Shown piece by piece: positions 1 to 8,416 of a DNA stretch of 64,000 nucleotides; positions within the stretch are counted from its first letter, which is position 1; every line of letters begins with the position of its first letter. The notes beneath the pieces were generated by a model that saw nothing but the letters and a program-made list of their open reading frames with translations, was not told the origin of the DNA and made no database searches. Source of the DNA: Fen-1273 sp963748405 (lineage in GTDB: Bacteria > Bacteroidota > Ignavibacteria > UBA10030 > UBA6906); assembly GCA_963748405.1 (NCBI GenBank), contig CAVVIT010000007.1:310001-374000 (forward strand), written 5' to 3'. Position numbers and translations under genes: made by a program.

Positions 1-2
1 CG

Positions 3-248
3 TCGGACACGATCCGCCTGCTCGGCGGCCGCGCTCCCGCCCCTTCGCACGGGCTTGCCGTTCTCGTCGAAGGGAGCTGCATGTTCCTGATCCTGGAGGC
101 GGTCGCGCGGTACCGTCACTTGTTTTCGGAAGAGTTCCTCCGCCGCGTCGAGGAATTCTCCCCGCTCCGGTTTTCATACCTCGGCGGGCTGCACGACCGG
201 GTCAGGGCATCGCTTGCCGAACGGGACCATTCCCTCTTCCCTGCCTGA
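3..248 (+). CDS. C-terminal end of an unidentified protein (5' partial)
   Basis: The frame is open from the window edge to a TGA at 246-248 and has the GC-rich third positions of the neighbouring genes, so it looks like the last 81 residues of a real gene. The piece contains a segment reading LVEGSCMFLILEAVARY and ends in SLFPA. I do not recognise a family from so short a tail. No signal peptide or membrane segment can be judged because the N-terminus is missing. The next gene starts 64 bases downstream on the same strand, so co-transcription is possible. Confidence 0.5.
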   Translation, partial: SDTIRLLGGRAPAPSHGLAVLVEGSCMFLILEAVARYRHLFSEEFLRRVEEFSPLRFSYLGGLHDRVRASLAERDHSLFPA

Positions 249-312
249 TTGCCGGTCCACCCGTTCTCCCGGTTTCCTCACACATACGTCAACGTTCAGG
301 AGACACCTTCTC

Positions 313-2994
313 ATGCATCGTGTAACCGGCTTCGTGCTCATTCTTCTGGCATGCGCGAGTTCCGCTCTTGCCCAGCTCCCGCCGCTCGTCGACAGGAACC
401 TCTTTTTCGGGGACCCCGAGATATCGGGCTCCCAGATCTCTCCTGACGGAAGGTTCATCACGTTCCTGAAGCCGTTTCACGGCGTGCGGAACATCTGGTT
501 GAAGACGGTCGCGGGTTCGTTCGACAGCGCCCGGCCGATCACGGCGGACTCGGCCCGTCCCGTGAACGGATATTTCTGGTCGCTCGACAGCAAGTATGTC
601 ATCTATGCGCAGGACAAGGGGGGGGACGAGAACTACAGGATCTACCGGGTCGATCCCTTTGCCGCGGGATCGATGCCTCCCGCGCGCGACCTTACTCCCC
701 TGGAGAAGGTCCGCGCCCAGGTGATCGACATTCCGCGGAAGACGCCGGGCGAGATCATCATCGGGCTGAACGACAGGCGCCCCGATTTGCACGACGTGTA
801 CCGCCTTGATCTCGCCACCGGGGCGAAGAAACTCATCTGGAAGAACGAGCAGAATGTCGTCGGGTGGCAGACCGATCTCGACGGCGTGCTCCGGCTCGGC
901 GTGCGCCAGACCCCCGACGGAGGGATGGAGATCCTCCGCGTGGATCATGATTCGCTCGTGAGCATATACGCCGTCAGCCCGGAAGAGCAGTGCGCGCCGC
1001 TCAGGTTCACCCCCGACGGGAAGCACTTCTATCTCGTGACGAACAAGGGGGCGCAGACCGACAGGATGCAGCTCGAGCTCTTCGACCTTGCGACGGGGAC
1101 GACCTCCCTGGTGGAAAAGGACCCGGAAAACGAGGTCGATATCTCGACCGCCATCTTCTCCGACGTCTCGAACGAGCTGCTGGCGACCGTGTACGCGGGC
1201 GACAAGCTCCGCGTGTATCCGAAACAGGCGCAGTTTGCGCGACAGTGGGAACAGATGAAGAAAGCCCTCCCTCCCGGGGAGTTCGCGTTCGGCTCCTCGA
1301 CGCTCGATGAGAATGTCAGCCTCGTCGGCGTGTCGAGCGACGTCGATCCCGGCTCGAGATACCTCTTTGACAGGAGGACCGGGAAGGCCGAGCTCCTCTA
1401 CCACGCGAGGCCCGACCTTCCGTCGGCGGACCTGGCGCCCGAAAAGTCCGTCCGCTACGCCTCGCGCGACGGCCTCGTCATACCCGCATACCTGGTCCTT
1501 CCGAAGGGGGTGCCCCCGGAGAACCTCCCGACGGTCATTCTCGTGCACGGCGGACCATGGGGGAGGGACTTCTGGTCGTACGACCCCGAGGCCCAGTTCC
1601 TGGCCAACAGAGGGTATGCCGTCCTGATGCCGAATTTCCGCGGGTCGACAGGGTACGGTAAGAAGTTCCTGAACGCGGGGAACAAGCAGTGGGGGACCGG
1701 TTTCATGCAGCACGATCTCACCGACGGCGTCCGGTACCTCGTCGCGCAGAAGATCGCCGACCCGAAGCGCGTGGCGATCTACGGCGGGTCGTACGGCGGC
1801 TATGCGGCGCTCGCCGGGCTCGCCTTTACGCCCGATCTCTACGCCGCCGGCGTTTCGTACGTCGGCCCGTCGAACATCATCACGCTCCTGAATTCGATCC
1901 CCTCGTACTGGGCGCCGATGAAGAAAATGTTCGACGTCCGCGTGGGCGACGTGTCGAACCCCGAAGAGCGGAAAATGCTCGAGGCCCAGTCGCCGCTCAA
2001 CTCCGCTTCCGCGATCCGCGCGCCGCTTCTCGTCATCCAGGGAGCGAACGATCCCCGCGTGAAGAAGGCGGAATCCGACCGGATCGTCGCCGCCCTCCGC
2101 GACCGCGGCGGGGATGTCGAGTATCTCGTGGCTCCCGACGAGGGACACGGGTTTGCCGGACGTGACAACAGGATGGCGCTGTACACGGCGATGGAGAAGT
2201 TCCTCGCCCGCCATATCGGCGGGCGGTACCAGGAATCCGTGCCGCCGGAAATCAAGGCGAAGCTCGATCTCCTGACCGTCGACGTGAAGTCCGTGAAGGT
2301 CCCCGAGGCCCCTCCGGAGGGGGCGGCCGGGCCGGTGGCGGCGCAGCTCAAGGCGTCGAAAATTTCGGCTGACCGGGCGGTGTACGAGACGAAGTTCACG
2401 ATGATGGGACAGAAGATGCTCATGGCGACGACGCGCACGATCACGTCCGCCCGCCTGAAGGGAAAGAAGATATGGCGCGTCGCGGACGTCACCACGGGGA
2501 TGGGAGCGGGCACGGATACCGTGGACGTGGATGCCTCGACGGCATACACGCTCCGGCGCGGCGCTCAGCAGGGTACCGGATACCTCCACCTGGAATTCAC
2601 GGGGAAGGGTGTCACCGGAGGGATGGAGACGCCGGGGAAACCCACGCCGGTGGACGTCCCGTTTGACGGGGGGCTCGTCTCCGACAACGGGGGCGTCGAC
2701 GTCGCGGTCTGCACGCTCCCGCTGAAGCCGGGATACCGTGCGATGCTCAACATGTTCGACACGTCGATATGGAAGGTGCGGCCGATGTCGCTTGTCGTGA
2801 CGGGGAAGGAAAAGCTGCACACCGGGGCGGGCACGTTCGATACGTACGTCGTCGAGGTGAATCCCGACGACGGAGGGAGCGGCAGCCTGAAGTACTGGAT
2901 CTCCGCCGGGGCAAAACCGCGGATGATCAGGAATGAGTCCGCGATTCCCCAGTCGATGGGCGGGGGTGTCGTGACGACCGAGTTGGTGAAATAA
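313..2994 (+). CDS. Exported S9 family (prolyl oligopeptidase-type) peptidase with extra C-terminal domain
   Basis: Predicted serine peptidase of 893 residues. I chose the ATG at 313 because it begins a clear signal peptide (hydrophobic FVLILLACASSALA then Q); an earlier in-frame start at 214 would hide it. Residues of about 30-390 form the seven-blade propeller region seen in S9 enzymes. The alpha/beta-hydrolase domain follows, with nucleophile Ser493 in GGSYGGY, Asp580 in GANDPR and His612 in DEGHGF, so the catalytic triad is complete. After about residue 640 there are some 250 further residues that ordinary S9B/S9C peptidases lack. They include a FDTYVVEV...YWIS...PRMIRNE pattern that resembles DUF3108-like envelope domains (inference). 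It probably acts in the periplasm or envelope on short peptides. Confidence 0.9.
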   Translation: MHRVTGFVLILLACASSALAQLPPLVDRNLFFGDPEISGSQISPDGRFITFLKPFHGVRNIWLKTVAGSFDSARPITADSARPVNGYFWSLDSKYVIYAQDKGGDENYRIYRVDPFAAGSMPPARDLTPLEKVRAQVIDIPRKTPGEIIIGLNDRRPDLHDVYRLDLATGAKKLIWKNEQNVVGWQTDLDGVLRLGVRQTPDGGMEILRVDHDSLVSIYAVSPEEQCAPLRFTPDGKHFYLVTNKGAQTDRMQLELFDLATGTTSLVEKDPENEVDISTAIFSDVSNELLATVYAGDKLRVYPKQAQFARQWEQMKKALPPGEFAFGSSTLDENVSLVGVSSDVDPGSRYLFDRRTGKAELLYHARPDLPSADLAPEKSVRYASRDGLVIPAYLVLPKGVPPENLPTVILVHGGPWGRDFWSYDPEAQFLANRGYAVLMPNFRGSTGYGKKFLNAGNKQWGTGFMQHDLTDGVRYLVAQKIADPKRVAIYGGSYGGYAALAGLAFTPDLYAAGVSYVGPSNIITLLNSIPSYWAPMKKMFDVRVGDVSNPEERKMLEAQSPLNSASAIRAPLLVIQGANDPRVKKAESDRIVAALRDRGGDVEYLVAPDEGHGFAGRDNRMALYTAMEKFLARHIGGRYQESVPPEIKAKLDLLTVDVKSVKVPEAPPEGAAGPVAAQLKASKISADRAVYETKFTMMGQKMLMATTRTITSARLKGKKIWRVADVTTGMGAGTDTVDVDASTAYTLRRGAQQGTGYLHLEFTGKGVTGGMETPGKPTPVDVPFDGGLVSDNGGVDVAVCTLPLKPGYRAMLNMFDTSIWKVRPMSLVVTGKEKLHTGAGTFDTYVVEVNPDDGGSGSLKYWISAGAKPRMIRNESAIPQSMGGGVVTTELVK

Positions 2995-3013
2995 CGTTCA
3001 TTGAGGGAAGAAT

Positions 3014-3062
3014 AGTCCGGGCCCTCCCGGCACGGCGCGCAGCCGTCGGGAGGGCCCGGACT
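3014..3062. terminator. Long perfect hairpin between convergent genes
   Basis: The arms 3014-3029 and 3047-3062 are perfectly complementary over 16 bases, with a 17-base loop. The hairpin lies just past the stop of the peptidase gene and before the stop of the tatA-like gene on the other strand. It could therefore end transcription from both sides. There is no T-run, so it is not a classic intrinsic terminator. Confidence 0.6.
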
Positions 3063-3092
3063 GTCGAACTGAGGGAGAGATACGGCGGGAGA

Positions 3093-3437
3093 TCAGAGCT
3101 TCTCCCCGCACTCCACGCAGAATTTGGCGCCGAGCGCGTTCACCCTTTTGCATTTCTGGCAGCGGGGAGCTTCGAGCGACTTGCCGCACGAGGGGCAGAA
3201 CCTGGAGTCCTTTGCCACGCGGGAGTTGCAGTAAATGCACGTCATCGTCTCGGACGTCGGGGCCTTCAGCTGCGGCGCGCTTTCCTCCTGGTCTTCCTGC
3301 ATTTCACGCGTCGCTTTTCTGAATTCTCTCATTCCTTTGCCGAGCCCTGCGGCGAGTTCCGGGATCTTCTTCGAGCCGAAGAATATCAGCACGATAATGA
3401 TGATGATGATAAGCTCGGTTGCGCCGAGGTTCCCCAT
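3093..3437 (-). CDS. tatA: TatA/E-type twin-arginine translocase subunit with C-terminal double zinc ribbon
   Basis: A 114-residue protein. The N-terminus (MGNLGATELIIIIIIVLIFF) is a TatA membrane helix followed by the FGSKKIPELA hinge and the amphipathic GLGKGMREFRKA helix, as in pore-forming TatA/TatE subunits. Ordinary TatA ends in a disordered acidic tail. Here, after QEDQEES, come two cysteine ribbons: CIYC...CPSC and CQKC...CVEC, eight cysteines in CxxC pairs, which should bind two zinc ions. The ribbons would face the cytoplasm. No tatC or tatB is adjacent. The assignment of the N-terminal half is firm; the job of the zinc ribbons is unknown. Confidence 0.88.
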   Translation of the reverse strand: MGNLGATELIIIIIIVLIFFGSKKIPELAAGLGKGMREFRKATREMQEDQEESAPQLKAPTSETMTCIYCNSRVAKDSRFCPSCGKSLEAPRCQKCKRVNALGAKFCVECGEKL

Positions 3438-3518
3438 GAAATCCTCCGAATGTGTATGAACAGAAAGTACGGATTTTCCATTTGTAAGTCAAAACGACCC
3501 ATTTTCCGAGGTATATCT

Positions 3519-4979
3519 GTGAAGATCCCGTCAGCGCTCATCGGTATTTCGCTCGCGTTATCGTTCGCCGTCGTTCACGCACAGCAGGAAGCCCGGCTCT
3601 CCGTCGCACCGGGTGCTCCCGGCGGCCTGTCCGTCGCCATACAGCCCCTGTTTCACGCGCAGTACGGCTGCGCGTACCCGCTGACATACACGTTCGATAT
3701 CGGCGGCGCGGCAGGAGGACTGGAAGCGTCATCCAGGCACAGCTCCGCGGATCCGTACGTCGCGCTCCCCGGGAGAACGGCGGGCGACCTGTTCAACGCC
3801 GTGGATGCCGTCCGGTTCGATTACGCCGCGCACGTGGCGTATCTTTCCGCTTCCTTCAGCATCGCGAGCGACTCGCTTTTTCTGATGATCACCGACTCTC
3901 TCGGAAATCCCTTCCCTTCCCGATACACGGGCATAAGCAGGTACTACGACAACCGCAGGGCGGCGGTCACCGTAACCGCGGACGACTGGGCGGACTGGAC
4001 GGAACCCTGGTACCCGAGCCTGCTCGGGATTTTCAGGAGACACGGCCTGTACGTGACCGCGGGGGTCATCACGGGGACCGGCAACACGGGGAGGTTTACC
4101 TGGCAGGGAATACAGAATCAGGTCAACCTGGGGAACGTGGAAATCGCGGCCCACAGCCGGACGCACTCCCCGACGCCCTACGCGCAGCCTGACAGCGAGG
4201 TCCTCGGCTGCGAGCGGGATATCAAGTATCTTGCCCTCCCGCCCCTGTTCGCTTCAAGCACCGGGGGATGCGTCTACGTCTGGCTCGCGCCGTACGGCGA
4301 CTACGACGCGTCGACGGATTCCCTCCTGGGCGTGGGACATTACCTTGTCGCGCGCCTGTACACGTATCAGCAGTCGCCCATGAGTGCGTGGGAGGACGCG
4401 GTGTCCCACTTCGCTCCCATTACGCCCACGATAGAGATCGGCGCGCCGAGCTGGGGGGGAGGGGATACGAGCATCAGCTCGCTGAACGGGATGTTCGACT
4501 CGATCGCCGCCGGCGGCGGGGTGTACCATTTCATGTGGCATCCGCAGGTGATCATCACCGACACGGCCCTGCCGTATTTCGTGAATCACCTGAACTACGT
4601 CAGCGGCCGTCCCGACATCTGGTACGTCAACCTGGGGCACCTGTACCTCTATCATATGATCCAGGAGGTGAACAGCACGGGCGCCACCTCGATTGCAGCG
4701 GGACCGCCTGTGCCGGGAGGATTCCGGCTGGAGCAGAATTATCCCAACCCGTTTAACCCCTCGACGAGAATCCGGTACACGCTCCCCGCGCGGTCCACGG
4801 TCCGCCTCGCCGTGTTCAACACGCTCGGCCAGCAGGTGGCGCTTCTCGTGAACGACGTGCAGGCCCCCGGAACGCACGAGGCCAGTCTCGACGGATCGCG
4901 ACTGGCCTCGGGCGTGTACTTCTATCGATTGCAGGCGGGGAGCGATGCCGCTGTGAAAAAGCTCGTGCTCCTCAGGTGA
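3519..4979 (+). CDS. Secreted polysaccharide deacetylase-type protein with T9SS sorting domain
   Basis: Taking the GTG at 3519, which has GAGG about eight bases upstream and begins a signal peptide (ALIGISLALSFAVVHAQ), the protein has 486 residues. An upstream in-frame ATG at 3450 would add a polar stretch before the signal. The middle carries the NodB-fold metal motif: Asp155-Asp156 in ADDWADW and His212/His216 in HSRTH, as in carbohydrate esterase family 4 enzymes. The last 80 residues match the Por-secretion C-terminal sorting domain, with NYPNPFNPSTRI, an LGQQV turn and a final KKLVLLR, so export through T9SS to the surface is expected. The substrate (peptidoglycan, chitin or acetylated hemicellulose) is not shown. 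Its stop codon abuts or overlaps the 5' end of the group II intron. Confidence 0.85.
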   Translation: MKIPSALIGISLALSFAVVHAQQEARLSVAPGAPGGLSVAIQPLFHAQYGCAYPLTYTFDIGGAAGGLEASSRHSSADPYVALPGRTAGDLFNAVDAVRFDYAAHVAYLSASFSIASDSLFLMITDSLGNPFPSRYTGISRYYDNRRAAVTVTADDWADWTEPWYPSLLGIFRRHGLYVTAGVITGTGNTGRFTWQGIQNQVNLGNVEIAAHSRTHSPTPYAQPDSEVLGCERDIKYLALPPLFASSTGGCVYVWLAPYGDYDASTDSLLGVGHYLVARLYTYQQSPMSAWEDAVSHFAPITPTIEIGAPSWGGGDTSISSLNGMFDSIAAGGGVYHFMWHPQVIITDTALPYFVNHLNYVSGRPDIWYVNLGHLYLYHMIQEVNSTGATSIAAGPPVPGGFRLEQNYPNPFNPSTRIRYTLPARSTVRLAVFNTLGQQVALLVNDVQAPGTHEASLDGSRLASGVYFYRLQAGSDAAVKKLVLLR

Positions 4980-5527
4980 GCGCCAAGGTAAACTGTTCCT
5001 GATCTTGTTGGGTGAGGAGCGAGGGCGCTCTGCTCCAAGTCCCAACCGTGGCGAGACTCTGGAAGCCACGTAGCGAGGAGTCGGCATGAAGCTGGAAACG
5101 ACTTCATGCTAAGCGACTCGACAACGTAACCTGAAAGGGTGCAACGCAAACAGCCAGGTCGTAATGTAATGTGAACGCACCGGTAGCCTCGTAAAGATCA
5201 CTGAGGTGGACGAGCCCCTATCTTATGGGCGAAGTCAAGACTGCACTCCGAGAACAGAGAGGTCACGGTGATGCGGCACCTCCGGGGTATTAGCGACGAC
5301 ATGGTTGGAAAGAACAGGAACGGGACTTGGGAAGCCCTCGCCGGCCCTGATGAGACCCGACACACCACTCGGGAGATCAGGAGAAGAGCCCTCCTATAAG
5401 GAAACGAAGGGGAGGGAAGCCGGCAGGGTGGCGGATGGAGTCGTAGTACCGATGAAGCCCCGGAAATCGGGGTGGAGGGAAGGGCTCCTGCTGAAGGTAA
5501 GCTTCTGAAGAAACGAAGGAGCGTGTA
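4980..5527 (+). ncRNA. Group II intron RNA, domains I-IV (5' part)
   Basis: This 548-base stretch has no convincing gene. It has many short complementary segments, such as the stem of GAGCGCC with GGCGCTC and GAAGCCCCGG with the following CCGGGG-type runs, and it precedes the maturase gene in the position of intron domains I to III and the start of IV. I could not fold it by eye in full, so domain borders and the exon-binding sites are not given. Confidence 0.6.
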
Positions 5528-6823
5528 TTGCGAGAGCTACCACACACAGATTGGCTCCGGGAATTTCAGAGGAAGTTGCATGCGAAGGCGACAGCCGAGC
5601 CGAAGTACAGATTCTACAGTCTGTACGACAAAACTTGTCGGGCAGATGTATTGGCAGAGGCATATCGCAAAGCCAGAGCCAACGGTGGAGCGTGCGGGGT
5701 CGATGGAGAGAACTTCAAAGACGTGGAAAAAGAAGGGCTCGACGTCTACCTTGCCGGACTTCAGCTCGAGATGAAGGAACGGCGCTATGTGCCGAAGCCG
5801 GTACGGCGGGTGTATATCCCGAAGCCGAATGGGAAGCAGCGCCCTCTGGGCATACCGACCATACGGGACCGGATAGTGCAGACTGCCTTCTTGCTGGTGC
5901 TGGAACCGATCTTCGAGGCGGACTTTGCCGACTCAAGCTACGGGTTCAGACCGGAGAAGAGTGCACACGATGCGGTTCGGGAGATTTACAAGTTCCTCAA
6001 CTGGGGATGCACTGAAGTGTACGATGTCGATCTGGAGAAATACTTCGACACGGTCGACCACAGCAAACTCATGAAGCTCGTCGCGAGGCGTATCTCCGAC
6101 GGGGAAATCCTTCGTGTCATAAAACTGTGGTTGAGTACCGGATACGTCGAAGACGGCCAGCACCGGCAGAGTACGCAGGGAACGCCTCAGGGAGGAGTCA
6201 TCAGTCCGTTACTGGCGAACATCTACCTGAACCCAGTCGATCAGGCGTTCAAGCGGAGGAAACTCGGCAACATTGACAAAGGGTCAATCCACTTGGTGCG
6301 CTACGCGGACGATATGGTGATCCTGGCGCAGAAGAACCTGGATACAGGCATCGATCTGCTGCACCACTATGTGGAGCGGCTTGGTCTACGTCTGAACGGG
6401 GAAAAGACACGACGGTTGCGACTTGATATCGGCAATAGCGTGGACTTCCTCGGCTTCCGGTTCCATAACGTCAGAAGCAGGCAGAACGGCGCAAGACTAA
6501 TGATGGTCTATCCAAGTCTGCGAAGTCAAGCCCGGTTCCGGGCAACGGTACGGACATATGTCCACCACTCGAAACCGCTTCGTGTGAAGGCGCAGGTGGA
6601 GAATCTAAACCGCTACCTGCAGGGATGGATGGGGTACTTCCGGCTTGGTCACGGATCAGCTGTGTTCCGCAAGCTGGCTCGCTTTGTCAATCTCCGAGTC
6701 CGGCATGTCATCTGGCGACGCCGAGGCCGACGTGGATATGGATGGGGTAAGATTACCTCTGAATATCTCTACGGACAGCTTGGTCTCTTCTACAATTATC
6801 ACGTCGCCTCGCTGAACCCATAG
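5528..6823 (+). CDS. ltrA: Group II intron reverse transcriptase/maturase
   Basis: A 431-residue intron-encoded protein that reverse-transcribes the intron and helps it splice. The start is a TTG at 5528 with GAAGGAG six bases upstream; no ATG in this frame fits better. Reverse-transcriptase blocks are in order: PKPNGKQRPLGIPT, YGFRPEKSAHDA, the catalytic Asp in DVDLEKYFDTVDH, QGTPQGGVISPLLANIYL, then YADD at residues 259-262. LNRYLQGWMGYFRLG marks the maturase (X) domain. The protein ends there with a short basic tail and shows no HNH endonuclease domain, so mobility would rely on replication forks or an endonuclease-independent route (known for such families). Apparently intact. Confidence 0.95.
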   Translation: MRELPHTDWLREFQRKLHAKATAEPKYRFYSLYDKTCRADVLAEAYRKARANGGACGVDGENFKDVEKEGLDVYLAGLQLEMKERRYVPKPVRRVYIPKPNGKQRPLGIPTIRDRIVQTAFLLVLEPIFEADFADSSYGFRPEKSAHDAVREIYKFLNWGCTEVYDVDLEKYFDTVDHSKLMKLVARRISDGEILRVIKLWLSTGYVEDGQHRQSTQGTPQGGVISPLLANIYLNPVDQAFKRRKLGNIDKGSIHLVRYADDMVILAQKNLDTGIDLLHHYVERLGLRLNGEKTRRLRLDIGNSVDFLGFRFHNVRSRQNGARLMMVYPSLRSQARFRATVRTYVHHSKPLRVKAQVENLNRYLQGWMGYFRLGHGSAVFRKLARFVNLRVRHVIWRRRGRRGYGWGKITSEYLYGQLGLFYNYHVASLNP

Positions 6824-6840
6824 CGTGATGTACCTTCAGG

Positions 6841-6875
6841 AGCGCCGTATGAGGGCAAACCTCACGTACGGTGCG
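6841..6875 (+). ncRNA. Group II intron domain V
   Basis: Bases 6841-6875 form the characteristic short catalytic hairpin: an AGC start, a CCGTATGAGG arm, a GCAA-type loop, and a CCTCACGTACGG arm. This is the most conserved part of group II introns and sits just after the maturase stop, as expected. About 120 bases follow before the proposed 3' end, which is longer than a usual domain VI. Confidence 0.85.
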
Positions 6876-7005
6876 ACGAGGGTTCAAAAGGCAATAGAGT
6901 GACGGTCTGCTTGAGCGGGACACTCGCCCGAAAGGGGAGAAACGGCCAGAGGACTCACTGGACCTGTCCACCACTACACTTTTGTCCTACTCTACGAGAT
7001 GCGGA

Positions 7006-8100
7006 TCAGCGCGCAGGCGCCGTGGCGAGACACGTGTAGTATTCGCTTCCGCCGTAGTAGAGCCACCACTTCCCCTGGTGAAGCGTCAGCGCGTTGAAGA
7101 ATATGCAGTCGCGGAACGTCGAGATCGGCGCGTGGGGCGGCTCCGCGCTCAGGCCGATCTCCCACGGGTATTCCGCCTCTGCTTTCAGCGCCGGGCGGGG
7201 GAGCCAGGCCCGGGGCTTCTCGGGATCCTTCGTTGAAAAGAGAACCTCGCCGATGGCGTAGAAATGCCCGGTGTGGTTCCCCCCCGTGAAGAGGACGATG
7301 TCCTCCGGCTGCTCCTTCGAGTAGTGCGCAAGCGCCAGGCACCCTTCGCCTCCGGGCCAGCGCTCTGTCGCGTCGTGTGATTCCCAGTGGATCAGGTCCC
7401 CGGACTGCGCGATAAGCCCGTCGTTGATGTACATGATGAATTTCCCGTTCACCTTTACGGCCCTGTTGTGCGGGTCGTGGAGGACCACGCCGTTCCTGTG
7501 CGTCCGCGCCGCCTTCGGAAACACGATCCCGTGTTTCTTCCAGTGCAGGAGGTCGGATGACGTTGCCAGGAACGTCCCGTTGACGGAGTGATCCCCCTGG
7601 TGTTCCCAGTCCCACTGGTTGCAGAACAGGTAGTACGTCCCGTCGTATTCCACGAGGTTGACGTCCTCGTAGCTGTACCTGTGGTCCGCTCCCTTCCGGA
7701 AAAACGGGCTGTTCGCCGCGTCCTTCGTGAAATGCACGCCGTCGGCGGCGGTGGCGACGCCGATGTCGCACATGTAGTCGAAATCGCTTTTCATCTCCAC
7801 GTCGAGCGGCCGTTCTCCCCTGTAGACATAATAAAAGAGATTGTCCCGGATGATGATCGCGCCGTTGTGGACTCCGCCGTCCATCCGCCCCGTGTCCCAC
7901 GCTCCCGGACTCGGCGCGAGGACCGGGTTCCCGGCGTGTTTCGTGAACGGCCCGATCGCCCACGGGGCGTCTTTCCACATTTCTTTCTCGCTGAACTCCC
8001 CGGGGGGGAACCCTCCCCAGTGGTCGGCGGGGTTGAACACCTGCTTGTTCCAGCGTTCGGCATAAGCCTGCGAGGGGAACGTGATTCCTCCGGAGACCAC
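7006..8100 (-). CDS. GH130-like glycosidase/phosphorylase (five-bladed propeller)
   Basis: A cytoplasmic protein of 364 residues with no signal peptide. Blade-like repeats carry motifs of the GH43/GH130/GH32 propeller clan: GNPVLAPS near residue 57, NGAIIIRDNLFYYVYRG, YSYEDVNLV and a late WWLYYGGSEYYTCLATA that is typical of GH130 beta-mannoside phosphorylases. It is more divergent than the second GH130 copy at the far end of the locus, so activity is less certain. The start is unclear. A GTG at 8100 is taken, but a GGAGGA lies just inside it and a CTG at 8136, preceded by AAAGGGA, could also initiate. It diverges from the LacI regulator gene and shares its control region. Confidence 0.7.
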   Translation of the reverse strand: MVSGGITFPSQAYAERWNKQVFNPADHWGGFPPGEFSEKEMWKDAPWAIGPFTKHAGNPVLAPSPGAWDTGRMDGGVHNGAIIIRDNLFYYVYRGERPLDVEMKSDFDYMCDIGVATAADGVHFTKDAANSPFFRKGADHRYSYEDVNLVEYDGTYYLFCNQWDWEHQGDHSVNGTFLATSSDLLHWKKHGIVFPKAARTHRNGVVLHDPHNRAVKVNGKFIMYINDGLIAQSGDLIHWESHDATERWPGGEGCLALAHYSKEQPEDIVLFTGGNHTGHFYAIGEVLFSTKDPEKPRAWLPRPALKAEAEYPWEIGLSAEPPHAPISTFRDCIFFNALTLHQGKWWLYYGGSEYYTCLATAPAR

Positions 8101-8247
8101 TCCCGGGCTCCCCCTGTGTTTGTCTTCGTTCAGTGTCGTCCCTTTCAGTTCGTTGTTGGTCGGGAGTCAATCTATCCGACTTTCGGCTGAATCGCAATTC
8201 TTATTTCCGTTATTCACTCATCCCAAGGGATTAACCACAAAAAGGAC

Positions 8248-8276
8248 TTGACTTTCATCCTCCTCTTAGCTAATAT
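8248..8276 (+). promoter_or_regulatory. Sigma70-type promoter for the LacI-family gene
   Basis: TTGACT at 8248-8253 and TAATAT at 8271-8276 are separated by exactly 17 bases, close to the housekeeping consensus. The implied transcript would have a leader of about 140 bases before the GTG at 8426. The -10 box touches the first operator-like palindrome. Confidence 0.7.
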
Positions 8277-8290
8277 CAAAACGTTTCGAT
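8275..8290. promoter_or_regulatory. LacI-family operator 1
   Basis: ATCAAAACGTTTCGAT is palindromic at 14 of 16 positions around a central CG, the shape bound by LacI/GalR/CcpA-type regulators. It overlaps the end of the -10 box and the likely transcription start, so binding should repress the adjacent regulator gene and perhaps the divergent gene. Confidence 0.65.
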
Positions 8291-8400
8291 GACCAGCCTG
8301 TTTCCGCGGCAAGCTTCCACCAAAAAACTCTCTGGATCTAAGGTTTTAACACAATCTCTTGGAGTGATACACACTTAGCCCCTTTTTACTCGCTTCTGCT

Positions 8401-8416
8401 ATTAAAGCGTTTCGAG
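8401..8416. promoter_or_regulatory. LacI-family operator 2
   Basis: ATTAAAGCGTTTCGAG matches operator 1 at 13 of 16 positions, including the CGTTTCGA half. It lies 126 bases downstream, immediately before and into the ribosome-binding site of the regulator gene. The spacing would allow DNA looping between two bound dimers (inference). Confidence 0.55.

Larger units (their letters stand above)
4976..6995 (+). mobile_element. Group II intron with reverse transcriptase ORF (ends approximate)
   Basis: The block contains a group II maturase gene, a well-formed domain V at 6841-6875, and about 550 bases of structured, mostly non-coding sequence before the ORF. I place the 5' end at the GTGAGCGCC at 4976, because group II introns begin GTGYG or similar and GAGCGCC here can pair with GGGCGCTC about 45 bases later. 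The 3' end is placed after CCTACTCTAC at 6995, a common group II ending. If so, the TGA stop of the deacetylase gene is supplied by the first bases of the intron. Both ends need a comparison with an empty site. Base composition is less GC-rich than its neighbours, which fits horizontal arrival. Confidence 0.8.

Noticed and set aside
289..2820. Long minus-strand reading frame opposite the S9 peptidase
   Set aside because: It is Arg/His/Pro-rich, has no family motif and lies wholly opposite a gene with a complete catalytic triad. It is a product of GC-rich third positions.
6982..7236. Plus-strand frame just after the intron end, as a second exon of the deacetylase
   Set aside because: It is antisense to the GH130-like gene and Arg-rich with no T9SS character; the deacetylase already ends in a complete sorting domain.
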